Below are positions 53,593 through 63,485 of a stretch of DNA of 64,000 bases, one piece after another. The DNA lies in the NCBI RefSeq assembly GCF_000720455.1, contig NZ_JOAK01000006.1, positions 1 to 64,000 of the forward strand, in the 5' to 3' direction. Each line of letters starts with the position of its first letter. Position 1 is the first letter of the stretch. The notes beneath the pieces are model-generated. The model searched no databases. It was not told the DNA's origin and was given only the letters and a program-made list of their open reading frames with translations. Both the position numbers and the translations under genes were made by a program. This DNA is from Streptomyces virginiae. GTDB lineage: Bacteria > Actinomycetota > Actinomycetes > Streptomycetales > Streptomycetaceae.

Positions 53593-53602
53593 GCCGTCGG
53601 CC

Positions 53603-54673
53603 ATGACCTCCGCGCCCATGACCTCCGCGCCCGGCACGGTCCCCCCGGGGACCGCACCCCAGAGCGCCCCCACGGCCGGGCCGACGGCCGCGGGCCGGAC
53701 CGGAGGCGGCGTCGCCGCGCGCCTGCGCCGGTCCGGCGGCGGCCCCCGCCGCCCGGGGCGGGCCCGCCGCGGCGCCCTGCCCTACCTCCTCCTGCTGCCG
53801 GCCCTGCTGCTCGAACTGCTCGTCCACCTCGTCCCGATGGTGATGGGCATCCTGATGAGCTTCCGCAAGCTCACCCAGTTCTTCATCCAGGACTGGTCCC
53901 GGGCCCCGTGGACGGGCTTCGACAACTACGAGCTGGCCGTCGACGTCAACCGGCCCGTCGGCAAGGCGCTCCTGGACTCCTTCCTCACCACCTGCCTGTT
54001 CACCTTCCTTTCCGTCGCCCTGTGCTGGCTGCTGGGCACCGCGGCCGCCGTCTTCACCCAGCACTCCTTCCGCGGCCGCGGTCTGCTGCGCGCGCTGTTC
54101 TTCGTCCCGTACGCCCTGCCCGCCTACGCGGCGGTCATCACCTGGGCGTTCATGTTCCAGCGGGACAACGGCCTGGTGAACCACGTCATCCACGACCAGC
54201 TGGGCCTCGGCGGCGCCGAGCACACCTTCTGGCTCATCGGCGACAACAGCTTCTGGGCGATGCTGACCGTCTCCGTCTGGAAGAGCTGGCCCTTCGCCTT
54301 CCTCATCGTCACGGCCGCCCTGCAGAACATCCCCCGGGACCTGTACGAGGCCGCGGCGCTCGACGGCGCGGGCGTGTGGCAGCAGATCCGCCGCATCACC
54401 CTGCCCTCGCTCGGCCCCGTCAACCAGGTCCTCGTCCTCGTCCTGTTCCTGTGGACCTTCAACGACTTCAACACCCCCTTCCTGCTGTTCGGCAGATCGG
54501 CCCCCGAGGCCGCCGACCTCGTCTCCGTCCACATCTACCAATCCAGCTTCGTCACCTGGAACTTCGGCACCGGATCGGCCATGTCCGTCCTGCTGCTGCT
54601 CTTCCTGCTCCTCGTCACCGCCGCGTACCTCCTCCTGACCGGTCGCGGCCGGAAGGACGCCGATGCCCGCTAG
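53603..54673 (+). CDS. Sugar ABC transporter permease (MalF/CebF-like)
   Basis: A 356-residue membrane protein; residues 1-50 are a Pro/Gly-rich cytoplasmic extension, followed by six helices. The EAA loop is YEAAALDGAGVWQQIRRITLPSLGPV. LPYLLLLPALLLELLVHLVPMVMGI is the first helix. It starts 10 bases after the binding-protein stop and overlaps the second permease by 11 bases. The N-terminal start is uncertain because two ATGs precede Pro/Ala-rich sequence. Confidence 0.9.
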   Translation: MTSAPMTSAPGTVPPGTAPQSAPTAGPTAAGRTGGGVAARLRRSGGGPRRPGRARRGALPYLLLLPALLLELLVHLVPMVMGILMSFRKLTQFFIQDWSRAPWTGFDNYELAVDVNRPVGKALLDSFLTTCLFTFLSVALCWLLGTAAAVFTQHSFRGRGLLRALFFVPYALPAYAAVITWAFMFQRDNGLVNHVIHDQLGLGGAEHTFWLIGDNSFWAMLTVSVWKSWPFAFLIVTAALQNIPRDLYEAAALDGAGVWQQIRRITLPSLGPVNQVLVLVLFLWTFNDFNTPFLLFGRSAPEAADLVSVHIYQSSFVTWNFGTGSAMSVLLLLFLLLVTAAYLLLTGRGRKDADAR

Positions 54674-55552
54674 TACGCACTCCTCCCGGGGCGGCGGCCG
54701 CCGCACCCGCGGCCCGCTCGATCCGCCGGCCTCGTTCCGGGCGCTGCGGGCCGTCTTCCTCACCGTCCTCGCGGCCTTCACGCTGCTGCCCGTCTTCGTG
54801 ATGGTCACCAGCTCCCTCAAACCGCTCCAGGACGTCGCCGGAGGGTTCCGGTGGATCCCGAGCGGGCTCACGCTGCGCCCCTACACCGACATCTGGCACA
54901 CCGTCCCGCTCGCCAAGTACCTGGTGAACTCGCTGATCGTGGCGGGCACCGCCACCGTCGCGTCCGTGGTCATCGCCGTCTTCGCGGCCTACGCCGTGAG
55001 CCGCCACCGCTTCCGCGGCAAGCGCCTGTTCACCCTGACGGTGCTCTCCACCCAGATGTTCCCCGGGATCCTCTTCCTGCTGCCCCTGTTCCTGATCTTC
55101 GTGAACGTGGGGAACGCCACCGGGATCGCCCTCTACGGATCCCGCGGCGCGCTGATCCTCACCTACCTCACCTTCTCCCTCCCCTTCTCCATCTGGATGC
55201 TGATCGGCTACTTCGACTCGGTGCCGCGCGACCTCGACGAGGCGGCCACCGTCGACGGCTGCGGGCCCCTCGGCGCCCTCTTCCGCGTCGTGGTGCCGGC
55301 AGCGGTGCCCGGCATCGTCGCCGTCGCCGTCTACGCCTTCATGACGGCATGGGGCGAGGTCCTCTTCGCCTCCGTCATGACCAACGACGCCACCCGCACC
55401 CTCGCCGTCGGCCTGCAGGGCTACTCCACGCAGAACGACGTCTACTGGAACCAGATCATGGCCGCCTCGCTCGTCGTCAGCATCCCCGTCGTCGCCGGAT
55501 TCCTTCTGCTCCAGAAGTACTTGGTGGCCGGACTCACGGCAGGAGCCGTCAA

Positions 55553-55556
<4 letters not shown>
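54663..55556 (+). CDS. Sugar ABC transporter permease (MalG/CebG-like)
   Basis: A 297-residue membrane protein with six helices and the coupling motif [30 protein letters not shown]. It pairs with the preceding permease to form the import channel. The ATPase is not in the operon; Streptomyces sugar importers of this class commonly share a remote MsiK-type ATPase. The stop overlaps the glucosidase start (ATGA). Confidence 0.92.
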
Positions 55557-56932
<1,376 letters not shown>

Positions 56933-56954
56933 CGGCGGCTGCGGGCAATGCGCG

Positions 56955-56978
56955 GCGGGGCGGCTCCGGCCGCCCCGC
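56955..56978 (+). terminator. Terminator after GH1 gene
   Basis: GCGGGGCGGC-TCCG-GCCGCCCCGC, a perfect 10-bp stem with a 4-base loop, 22 bases downstream of the stop. Confidence 0.75.
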
Positions 56979-56990
56979 AGCGCCGTCACG

Positions 56991-57022
56991 GGGTCAGGGG
57001 GTCAGGGGGTCAGGGGGTCAGG
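56991..57022. repeat. 8-bp tandem repeat spanning a stop codon
   Basis: Four exact copies of GGGTCAGG. The TGA stop of the minus-strand discoidin gene is read from the repeat (57020-57018). Every unit contains TCA, so each supplies a possible TGA, and copy-number change would move the stop in steps of eight bases. Confidence 0.85.
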
Positions 57023-59171
57023 GGAAGGAGACGATCGTGGACGGGACGGTGGAGGTGCCCGAGGTCGGGGCGCCCGTTCCGTTGATCACGTGCTCGTACT
57101 GGCCGTTGCCGCCGAGCGAGACCACCAGCAGGTCGTGGAACCTGACGCCCGGCTTGACCGGCGCCTGGAAGCCGTGCTCCTGACGGATCGTCGGGTCGAC
57201 GTTGTAGTAGCAGTAGCTGCCCAGCCCCCAGCCCTCGTGGACGGCGACGGAGTCGGCCACCTGGTAGGCGGCGTAGCCCTTGATCGAGCCGTTCTGGATC
57301 GCCGCCTGATTGGGGGCGTCGTACGCCTTCTCGTTCTGGAAGAAGATCGTCCGGCCGCGCTCGCCGTTCCACTGCACGTCGTACTTGTTGAAGTGCTCCA
57401 CGAACAGCCCGGTGGCGAGTACGTCGTCGCCGTTGACGCGGAGGCCGTAGTCGGAGCGGTTGGTCTCCCAGCCGACTCCGTCGCCGTGGTCGGCCCGCCA
57501 GATCCAGGTGTGGTCGACGATCGTGTCGTGGTTGTTGACGACCATGCCGACGGTGGCCCTGCCGGGACCGGCGCCGCCCACGCGGATGAACACGTCCTGC
57601 ACGGTGGTCGGGTCGGCCGCGTGGTCGGTGGTGGTGCCGGCGGGGCCGATCTCCAGCAGCGAGGGCGAGTTGACGGGGCCCGCGTCGATGAGGAAGCCGG
57701 CCAGGCGCACCCCGTCGACGTCGCCGACCTTCATGGCGGTCACCCCGTTGTCCGGGACGATGGTGGCGAGGCCGAGGCCCAGGACCACGGTGCCGGGCCG
57801 GTTGACCTGGATGGTCCGGTCGACGTGGTAGACGCCCGGGGTGAACAGCAGGTGCAGGCCCTGGGTGACCGCCTGGTTGATCGTCTCGGCGCTCGCGCCG
57901 GGCCTGACCACGTAGAACTGGCTGAGCGGGATCGAACTGCCTTGCGGAGCGGTTCCGTTGCCCCATGAGGTGCCACGCGCATCGACCCTCTTGGCGGGCA
58001 CGAACACCTTGTACTCGTTTCCGTCGAGGTACAGGAAGGGCTTCTCGCGCGAGACCGGCGTGGTGTCCAGGGTGGTGTACGGCGGGTTCGGGAAGCCCTG
58101 CGCGGGTGCGCCCTGGGTACCGGAGAAGACCTGGTTCCAGACGCCGTTGGACCAGCCGCCGATCGAGCTGTCGCGGGTGTACCACTGCTGCTGCGAGTAG
58201 TTGCCCACCTGGCCGTCGATCTTCGAGTCGGCGATGTAGCCGCCGGAGGCCCAGCCGTAGCCGTTCGGGGCGAGGTTGAGGCCGCCCTTGACGTGCATCC
58301 GGCGGAACGGCGCGGCCTGGGAGACGGCCCAGCGGTCGGTGCCGTTGACCGGGTTGAGGGCCAGGTTCTCGGCGGAGCGCCAGAAGTTCTGGGTGGCGTT
58401 GCCGTTGAACCAGCCGGCGTCGACGGTCACGTCGCCGTTGATGGTGGTGTCGTCGGGGCTGAGGCCGAGGCCGGAGATCGACGTGTAGAAGCCGATCTGG
58501 GCGTTGAGGCCGTTGTAGGTCCCGGGCTTGAACAGGAACTGGTAGCGGCCGGAGCCGAACTGCGCGGACTCCTGCTGCTGGAATACCTGGTCGAGCCTGG
58601 CCTGTATGCCGGGGGTGGAGGGGTCGAAGACGATCACGTTCGGGCCGAGGTCGCCGCCGCCGGGGAGGGTGGGGCCGGTACCGGTGGTCCCGTAGACCTG
58701 GAACTCCCAGAGCGAGTAGCCCCAGGCGGTGGCGCGCTCGGTCCCGTACACCCGCACGTGGCGGGCGGTGCCGGTGATGTCGAGGGTCTGTACGCCTCCG
58801 GTTCCGGCGGTGGTGGAGTGGGCCGTGGTCCAGTTCGATCCGTCCGTGGACAGTTCGATCCGGTAGGCCCTGGCATGGGCGGTCTCCCAGCGCAGCACCA
58901 CCTGGCTGAGCCGGGCGGCGGCGCCGAGGTCGACCTGTATCCACTGCGGGTCGGCGAACTGGCTCGACCAGCGGGTGCCGTTGTCGCCGTCGACGGCGGC
59001 AGAGGCGGGGGTGCCGGCGCCTTCGGTGCTGGAGGCGGTGGCCGGCCTGCCCTGCGAGAGCAGAACGGGCGCCGCCTGGGCGGTCGTACTGCCGGGCAGC
59101 AGCACGAGGAGGGCGGCGACCAGCGCGGCGGCGAGGGCCGCCGCGAGGGACGGCCTGGGGCGTGGAGGCAT
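57018..59171 (-). CDS. Secreted discoidin (F5/8 type C) plus parallel beta-helix protein
   Basis: A 717-residue exported protein. Signal residues 1-34 (AAALAAALVAALLVLLPGSTTAQA). Residues 37-162 form an F5/8 type C carbohydrate-binding domain: RPATASSTEGAGTPASAAVDGDNGTRWSSQF at its start (key residues GTRWSS, QWIQVDLG, TAHARAYRIELSTDG) and WEFQVYG at its end. Residues 180-700 are a right-handed beta-helix (pectate-lyase-3-like) with FKPGTYNGLNAQIGFYTSISGLG and VDHTWIWRADHGDGVGW. Streptomyces homologues are usually annotated coagulation factor 5/8 or adenylyl cyclase; a polysaccharide lyase or glucanase role is more plausible. Convergent to the GH1 operon. Confidence 0.82.
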   Translation of the reverse strand: MPPRPRPSLAAALAAALVAALLVLLPGSTTAQAAPVLLSQGRPATASSTEGAGTPASAAVDGDNGTRWSSQFADPQWIQVDLGAAARLSQVVLRWETAHARAYRIELSTDGSNWTTAHSTTAGTGGVQTLDITGTARHVRVYGTERATAWGYSLWEFQVYGTTGTGPTLPGGGDLGPNVIVFDPSTPGIQARLDQVFQQQESAQFGSGRYQFLFKPGTYNGLNAQIGFYTSISGLGLSPDDTTINGDVTVDAGWFNGNATQNFWRSAENLALNPVNGTDRWAVSQAAPFRRMHVKGGLNLAPNGYGWASGGYIADSKIDGQVGNYSQQQWYTRDSSIGGWSNGVWNQVFSGTQGAPAQGFPNPPYTTLDTTPVSREKPFLYLDGNEYKVFVPAKRVDARGTSWGNGTAPQGSSIPLSQFYVVRPGASAETINQAVTQGLHLLFTPGVYHVDRTIQVNRPGTVVLGLGLATIVPDNGVTAMKVGDVDGVRLAGFLIDAGPVNSPSLLEIGPAGTTTDHAADPTTVQDVFIRVGGAGPGRATVGMVVNNHDTIVDHTWIWRADHGDGVGWETNRSDYGLRVNGDDVLATGLFVEHFNKYDVQWNGERGRTIFFQNEKAYDAPNQAAIQNGSIKGYAAYQVADSVAVHEGWGLGSYCYYNVDPTIRQEHGFQAPVKPGVRFHDLLVVSLGGNGQYEHVINGTGAPTSGTSTVPSTIVSFP

Positions 59172-59575
59172 GTGGGGTGCTCCTGACGTCGTGGATCCGG
59201 GGGGATCGAAGCGTGAGTGAACTGCCCGCCGGGGAGACCGTCAAGGGCTTGAGCGTTCACGAAGCGAAGGCCGGATGGGACGTCATATGCGGGGCAGGGC
59301 TGTGAACTCGGAGTTTCTTCAATCCTTGTGAAAAGTGTTGACGAAAAAAGTCGGCCTAGCTGTACTGGCGAAGCCGGCCGATCCGCTCGGCCGACCCCGT
59401 CGCCTCGACAGCGCGGGCGATCACCGCCACCACTTCAGGAAATGGCCCTACGGGAAGGGCGAAGGCCGTTGTGCGTTCGATGTTTGACACCGATACGGGT
59501 GGGACCCGTTGCGCTCGGCCGACGCCCTCCCCCTCGGTCACGCGCGTCGCGCAGGAGCGGGCGCGGCGGGCAGGG
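59172..59575. other. Intergenic region, 404 bp
   Basis: Holds the minus-strand promoter of the discoidin gene and an AT-richer stretch (59310-59360) with T and A tracts. One minus-strand frame (59541-59356) could encode 61 residues ending VEATGSAERIGRLRQYS; no clear Shine-Dalgarno and no recognised family, so it is not called as a gene. Confidence 0.5.
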
Positions 59576-60706
59576 TCAGGACTGATCGGGTGCCGGAGTC
59601 GCCGGGGGCGGGGTCGGGGCGTCGGTCCGGGCGTCGGTCGGGGTGGTCGCCGCGATCAGGGACTCCGCGAGGTTCTCCTTGCGGATCCGCAGGTCGACGT
59701 AGAGCAGGGCCAGGACCAGCGGCGGGAAGCCGAACTGGAAGAGCCCGCTGGCCAGACCGCCGATCAGGATGCAGATCACGTACACGCCGAGTCCGGCGAT
59801 GACCATTTCCGGGTCCGCGCTCGCGTCGCCCGCCTCCAGCATGCTCGGCAGGAACGCCGCCATGCCGACGAAGGTGAACGGCATCTGGATGACGTAGCCC
59901 ACGGCCATCGCCACGAAGTAGCCCAGCGTGGAGATGCCGAACACGCGCCACCAGTCGTCCTTGACCAGCTGGGCGGAGCGCCGCAGGGCCGCGACGGTGC
60001 CGAGCCCCTCGCACACGGCGACGGCGGGCGCCAGGCTGAACCGCGTCGCCAGCCAGACCGAGACGGGCACGCAGACCAGGACGCCCAGGATCAGCACGAT
60101 CAGCGCGGCCGGCGGCCCGGATCCGTCGGCGGACATGATGACCAGCGGCAGGCAGACCGCGTAGACGAGCAGCATCGGCCCGCCCGCGATCAGCCCCGCG
60201 AGCAGCACGGTGCCGAGCACCGCCGGCAGCCGGGACCAGCAGCGGCGCCACATCGCACCGAACGTCGTCGTGCGGCCGACGACGGCCTCCTGGATCACGG
60301 CCGGACCCAGCGCGCTGATCATCGCCGCGCCGACCGTCAGCGTGACCATGAGGAGCACTGCGGCCGGTACGAAGGCCAGGAGCAGGGCCATCACGTCCTC
60401 GTCGGCGGCGGTTTCTCCCGGGCCGAGGTCGAAGACGGCGGAGAACCTGTCGAAGACGACCGCGACGGCGATGCCGACCGCGAGGGTCACGAGCAGGATC
60501 GCGATCCCCTGCACGGCGAGGATGACGCCGACCAGGGCCTTCCAGTTCCGGCGGAAGGCCGAGAAGGCGCCGCCGAGTATGTCGCCCAGGCTGAGCGGCT
60601 GGAGGGGTATGACGCCCGGTTTCGGGGCCGACGGCGGCACCCAGCCGCCTCCCCACTGTGGCATGGGCTGTCCCGGGTGTTGTGCCCACCCCGTGTTGTG
60701 CGACAT
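59576..60706 (-). CDS. Integral membrane protein (GPDPase_memb/DUF7544-like)
   Basis: A 376-residue membrane protein. A Pro/Trp/Gly-rich cytoplasmic leader (1-45) is followed by PLSLGDILGGAFSAFRRNWKALVGVILAV, the usual opening of this actinobacterial family, then about six helices and AVAVCEGLGTVAALRRSAQLVKDDWWRVFGI, a second conserved amphipathic loop. It resembles the membrane domain of glycerophosphodiester phosphodiesterases without the enzyme part; function unknown. ATG at 60706. Confidence 0.8.
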   Translation of the reverse strand: MSHNTGWAQHPGQPMPQWGGGWVPPSAPKPGVIPLQPLSLGDILGGAFSAFRRNWKALVGVILAVQGIAILLVTLAVGIAVAVVFDRFSAVFDLGPGETAADEDVMALLLAFVPAAVLLMVTLTVGAAMISALGPAVIQEAVVGRTTTFGAMWRRCWSRLPAVLGTVLLAGLIAGGPMLLVYAVCLPLVIMSADGSGPPAALIVLILGVLVCVPVSVWLATRFSLAPAVAVCEGLGTVAALRRSAQLVKDDWWRVFGISTLGYFVAMAVGYVIQMPFTFVGMAAFLPSMLEAGDASADPEMVIAGLGVYVICILIGGLASGLFQFGFPPLVLALLYVDLRIRKENLAESLIAATTPTDARTDAPTPPPATPAPDQS

Positions 60707-60827
60707 CTGTGGTTTCCCCCTCGAATGAAGGGACACGGTAACCCGCCGCGGGGCCGGGGCCGTACACGGCCCCGGCCCGGTGCCGCCGTCTCCCGCGCAG
60801 GTCAACCGGCTTGGACTGCGCCTACGG

Positions 60828-61379
60828 TCACCTCCCGACGGGGTGGCGGCCCTCCGCCGGGAGCCGGTACACCACGTTCGGACGCAGCGGCCCGTCGGGC
60901 ACGGTGAGGTCGTCGAAGTCGTCGGCCGGGTCGCGGGTCATCCCGATGCGGCGCATCACCGCCTGGGAACGGAGGTTGGTGGCCGTGGTCACCGCGAGGA
61001 CCTCGGGCAGCGCGAGGGTGTCGAATCCGAAGGCCACGGCGGCGAGGGCGGCCTCGGTGGCGTAGCCGTGTCCCCAGGCGGAGCGGGCCAGCCGCCAGCC
61101 GACCTCCACCCCGGTGAACGGCATGTCCTCGTCCACCGGGTCCAGTCCCGTGAAACCGATGAACTCGCCGGTGTCCAGCACCTCGACGGCCCACCAGCCC
61201 CAGCCCCGCTGCTCGATGGCGGCCTGGAAGCGGGCCGCGGAGGCCTCGCTCTGTTCACGGGTGAGCACTCCGTCGAAGTGTTCGCGGACCTCGGGGTCGG
61301 CGTTCATCGCCGCCCAGGGTCGCAGGTCGGACTCCCGCCACTCGCGCAGGACAAGGCGTTCGGTTCGCAGTTCGGACAT
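60828..61379 (-). CDS. GNAT family N-acetyltransferase (RimJ/RimL-like)
   Basis: A 183-residue acetyltransferase. ELRTERLVLREWRESDLRPWAAMNADPEVREHF opens it, as in RimJ/RimL proteins; the acetyl-CoA loop is WGHGYATEAALAAVAFGF and the C-terminal part ATNLRSQAVMRRIGM. It transfers acetyl groups to an amine of a protein or small molecule. ATG 61379. Stands alone, divergent from the next membrane-protein gene. Confidence 0.9.
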   Translation of the reverse strand: MSELRTERLVLREWRESDLRPWAAMNADPEVREHFDGVLTREQSEASAARFQAAIEQRGWGWWAVEVLDTGEFIGFTGLDPVDEDMPFTGVEVGWRLARSAWGHGYATEAALAAVAFGFDTLALPEVLAVTTATNLRSQAVMRRIGMTRDPADDFDDLTVPDGPLRPNVVYRLPAEGRHPVGR

Positions 61380-61486
61380 CGCGCCAACCTAACCGATCAC
61401 CGGTGCGGCGCACGCCCACGGCGGACGAGGGGAACCTCGGGGTCCCGTTCGCACTCTCACGGGGCGTACCCCGGAAGGAGACCGTC

Positions 61487-61951
61487 ATGAGGACAGGTAC
61501 CGGCAGTGCGGGCCCAGAGCGCCCGAAGCAGACGGAGGCGGCGTGGGCGCTCACCCTGGCGGCCGTCGCGGCGGAGGTCCTGGTCTGGGTGCTGGGGGTG
61601 TTCGTGGTAGCGCCCACCGGTTTGGACGAGCTGACCGAGTTCGCCGGGCGGAGCGCCGCGGTCACCCAACTCGTGCGGTCCGCCGGTGTGCTGGCCGTGC
61701 TCCTGGGCGCGTGGCTGTTCGTGGCGGCACGGATGCGGGCCGGGCGGGGCTGGGCCCGGGCGGTGCTGACGGTCGTGGGTGCGGTGTTCCTGCTCTTCCG
61801 GGTCGGCGGCCTCGGCATGGACGGGATCGACCCCGCCTGGTGGGCCGTGGTCAACGCCCTGCCCGATGTGCTGGCGGCGGCCGCCGTCGTCCCCATGCAC
61901 CTGCCCGGGGCCCGAGCCCATTTCCCGTCGGCGCCCCGGCGCACCGCCTGA
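61487..61951 (+). CDS. Small membrane protein, hypothetical
   Basis: A 154-residue protein with four hydrophobic segments: AWALTLAAVAAEVLVWVLGVFVVAP, LVRSAGVLAVLLGAWLFVAARM, AVLTVVGAVFLLFRVGG and AWWAVVNALPDVLAAAAVVP. The start ATG 61487 has AAGGAG 6 bases upstream. No known domain; it resembles actinobacterial DUF-type four-helix membrane proteins. Terminates before a strong hairpin. Confidence 0.68.
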   Translation: MRTGTGSAGPERPKQTEAAWALTLAAVAAEVLVWVLGVFVVAPTGLDELTEFAGRSAAVTQLVRSAGVLAVLLGAWLFVAARMRAGRGWARAVLTVVGAVFLLFRVGGLGMDGIDPAWWAVVNALPDVLAAAAVVPMHLPGARAHFPSAPRRTA

Positions 61952-61960
61952 GCGGCCCGC

Positions 61961-62006
61961 GCACGGCGGTACGGGCCCTTGGCCCGTGGAGCCCGTACCG
62001 CCGTGC
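61961..62006. terminator. Bidirectional terminator
   Basis: A perfect 16-bp stem, GCACGGCGGTACGGGC with GCCCGTACCGCCGTGC, and a 14-base loop, 9 bases after the membrane-protein stop and 24 before the convergent DUF4360 stop. Confidence 0.85.
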
Positions 62007-62030
62007 TGCCTCACCCGGTCGTGAGACCGT

Positions 62031-62738
62031 TCAGGATGCCGCCCCGGACGGGGCCTGGCCCGGACGGGGCCGGGGGGCCGGGCAGGCCTGCCAGGCGAGG
62101 TGGTAGAGCGTGCTGACGCTCGCGTCGGTGGAGTCCATGGTCATGAAGCTGGTGGCCGACTGCGGGTTGGACGTGCCCGCGTTGACGCGCAGTTCGGTGT
62201 TGATGTTGAAATTGCGTTTCTCACCGCACGGCGCCCAGACGAGATCCGCGTACTCCGTCCTGTCGGTCGCCTGCCAGTTGTCATTGAGCGGGCCATTGAA
62301 CTGATGGGTGCGCTGGGTGGTCTGCGGCATTCCCTGGAAGTAGTAGTTCGCCTTCTCCTGCCCCCATGCGCCCGGTTGGAGGAATGCGAATCCGCGGTAG
62401 TCCGCCTGGACAATGGCGTAGGTGAATCCCGAGGGAACGTGGACCCGCAGATTGAGCTGGCAGTTCTTGCGGAATCCGGTCGGCGGGGAGCCGGGCCCGA
62501 CCTGGGCCAGGTAGTCACTGTAGGTGACGGTGAAGGCCGTGTTGTCGGGTGCGACGGCCACTTCCGCGGTGCCCTCCCGACAGCCGGACCCGTTCACCGT
62601 GGCGAGTTCGATCACGATCTTGTCGGGCGGTGCGGTGATCTGCGGGGTGGGCCCGGCGGCCCCGGCCGGAGTTGCCGTGGCGATCAGTGCCGCGGCCGCG
62701 GCGCCGGTGAACAGAGTGCGGGGCAGGGGGTGGGACAT
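62031..62738 (-). CDS. DUF4360 family secreted protein, copy 2
   Basis: A 235-residue exported protein. Signal MSHPLPRTLFTGAAAAALIATATPAGAAG; the mature part has GSGCREGTAEVAVAPDNTAFTVTYSDYLAQVGPG, FRKNCQLNLRVHVPSGFTYAIVQADYRGFAFL and a C-terminal WAPCGEKRNFNINTELRV. Four cysteines at conserved spacing probably form disulfides. DUF4360 proteins occur in actinobacteria and fungi; role unknown. AGGAG 8 bases before ATG 62738. It is a diverged tandem copy of the next gene and lies 48 bases downstream of it, probably in one transcript. Confidence 0.85.
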   Translation of the reverse strand: MSHPLPRTLFTGAAAAALIATATPAGAAGPTPQITAPPDKIVIELATVNGSGCREGTAEVAVAPDNTAFTVTYSDYLAQVGPGSPPTGFRKNCQLNLRVHVPSGFTYAIVQADYRGFAFLQPGAWGQEKANYYFQGMPQTTQRTHQFNGPLNDNWQATDRTEYADLVWAPCGEKRNFNINTELRVNAGTSNPQSATSFMTMDSTDASVSTLYHLAWQACPAPRPRPGQAPSGAAS

Positions 62739-62786
62739 CGTTGTCACTCCTGACCGTGATGTGCTGGTTCCGAGGCTCACGCCGTG

Positions 62787-63431
62787 TCAGACCGCGGGAC
62801 ATTCCTTCCACGCGAAGTGGTAGACCGTGCTGACGCTGCCGTCCGTGGAGTCCATGCTCATGAAGCTCAGGGTCTGCGGGCTCGATGTTCCGGCGTACAC
62901 GCGCAGTTCGCTGTTGACGTTGAGGTTGCGCTCCTCGCCGCACGGCGCCCAGACCAGGTCGGCGTACTCCGTCTGGTCGCTCGCCTGCCAGTTGTCGGAG
63001 TAGGGGCCGTTGAACTGGTGGGTCCTGCGGGTCGTCTGGGCCATGCCCTGGAAGTAGTAGTTGGCGCGCTCCTGGCCGTAGGCCCCGCGCTGGAGGTGGG
63101 CGAAGCCGCGGTAGTCCGCCCGGGCGATGGCGTACGTGAAGCCCTGCGGTACGTGGATCTGGAGGGCCAGCTGGCAGTTCTTGCGGAAATCGGTGCCGCC
63201 GGAGCCTGCGCCGGCCTGCGCGAGGTAGTCGCTGTACGTGACCGTGAAGGAGGTGTTGTCGGAGGCGGCGGCGACGCTCGCCGTTCCCTGGGGACACCCT
63301 GAACCGTTCACGCCGACGACGTCGACCGTGATTCTCCCGGGTGGATACGTGACGTTGTGGGCCTGTGCCGGCATCGCCAGGGTGGACAACGCCACCACTG
63401 CCGCGCCGACGGTAAGCCTGCGGAGCAACAT
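62787..63431 (-). CDS. DUF4360 family secreted protein, copy 1
   Basis: A 214-residue exported protein: signal MLLRRLTVGAAVVALSTLAMPAQAHN, then GSGCPQGTASVAAASDNTSFTVTYSDYLAQAGAG, FRKNCQLALQIHVPQGFTYAIARADYRGFAHL, WAPCGEERNLNVNSELRV and terminal WKECPAV. The arrangement of cysteines equals that of the downstream copy, with the proteins aligning over their whole mature length. ATG 63431 is chosen over ATG 63449 because GGAG lies 8 bases upstream of it. Confidence 0.86.
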   Translation of the reverse strand: MLLRRLTVGAAVVALSTLAMPAQAHNVTYPPGRITVDVVGVNGSGCPQGTASVAAASDNTSFTVTYSDYLAQAGAGSGGTDFRKNCQLALQIHVPQGFTYAIARADYRGFAHLQRGAYGQERANYYFQGMAQTTRRTHQFNGPYSDNWQASDQTEYADLVWAPCGEERNLNVNSELRVYAGTSSPQTLSFMSMDSTDGSVSTVYHFAWKECPAV

Positions 63432-63471
63432 CCTTGTTTCTCCATTCATCGGGGGCCGCCGATCCGATTTC

Positions 63472-63485
63472 GGCATGGACATGCC
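63472..63485. promoter_or_regulatory. 14-bp palindrome upstream of DUF4360 pair
   Basis: GGCATG-GA-CATGCC, perfect arms, 41 bases upstream of the first DUF4360 start codon. A candidate operator or start-site element; no regulator nearby. Confidence 0.35.

Noticed and set aside
59356..59541. 61-residue minus-strand frame
   Set aside because: No Shine-Dalgarno and no family match; kept only as a note in the intergenic entry.
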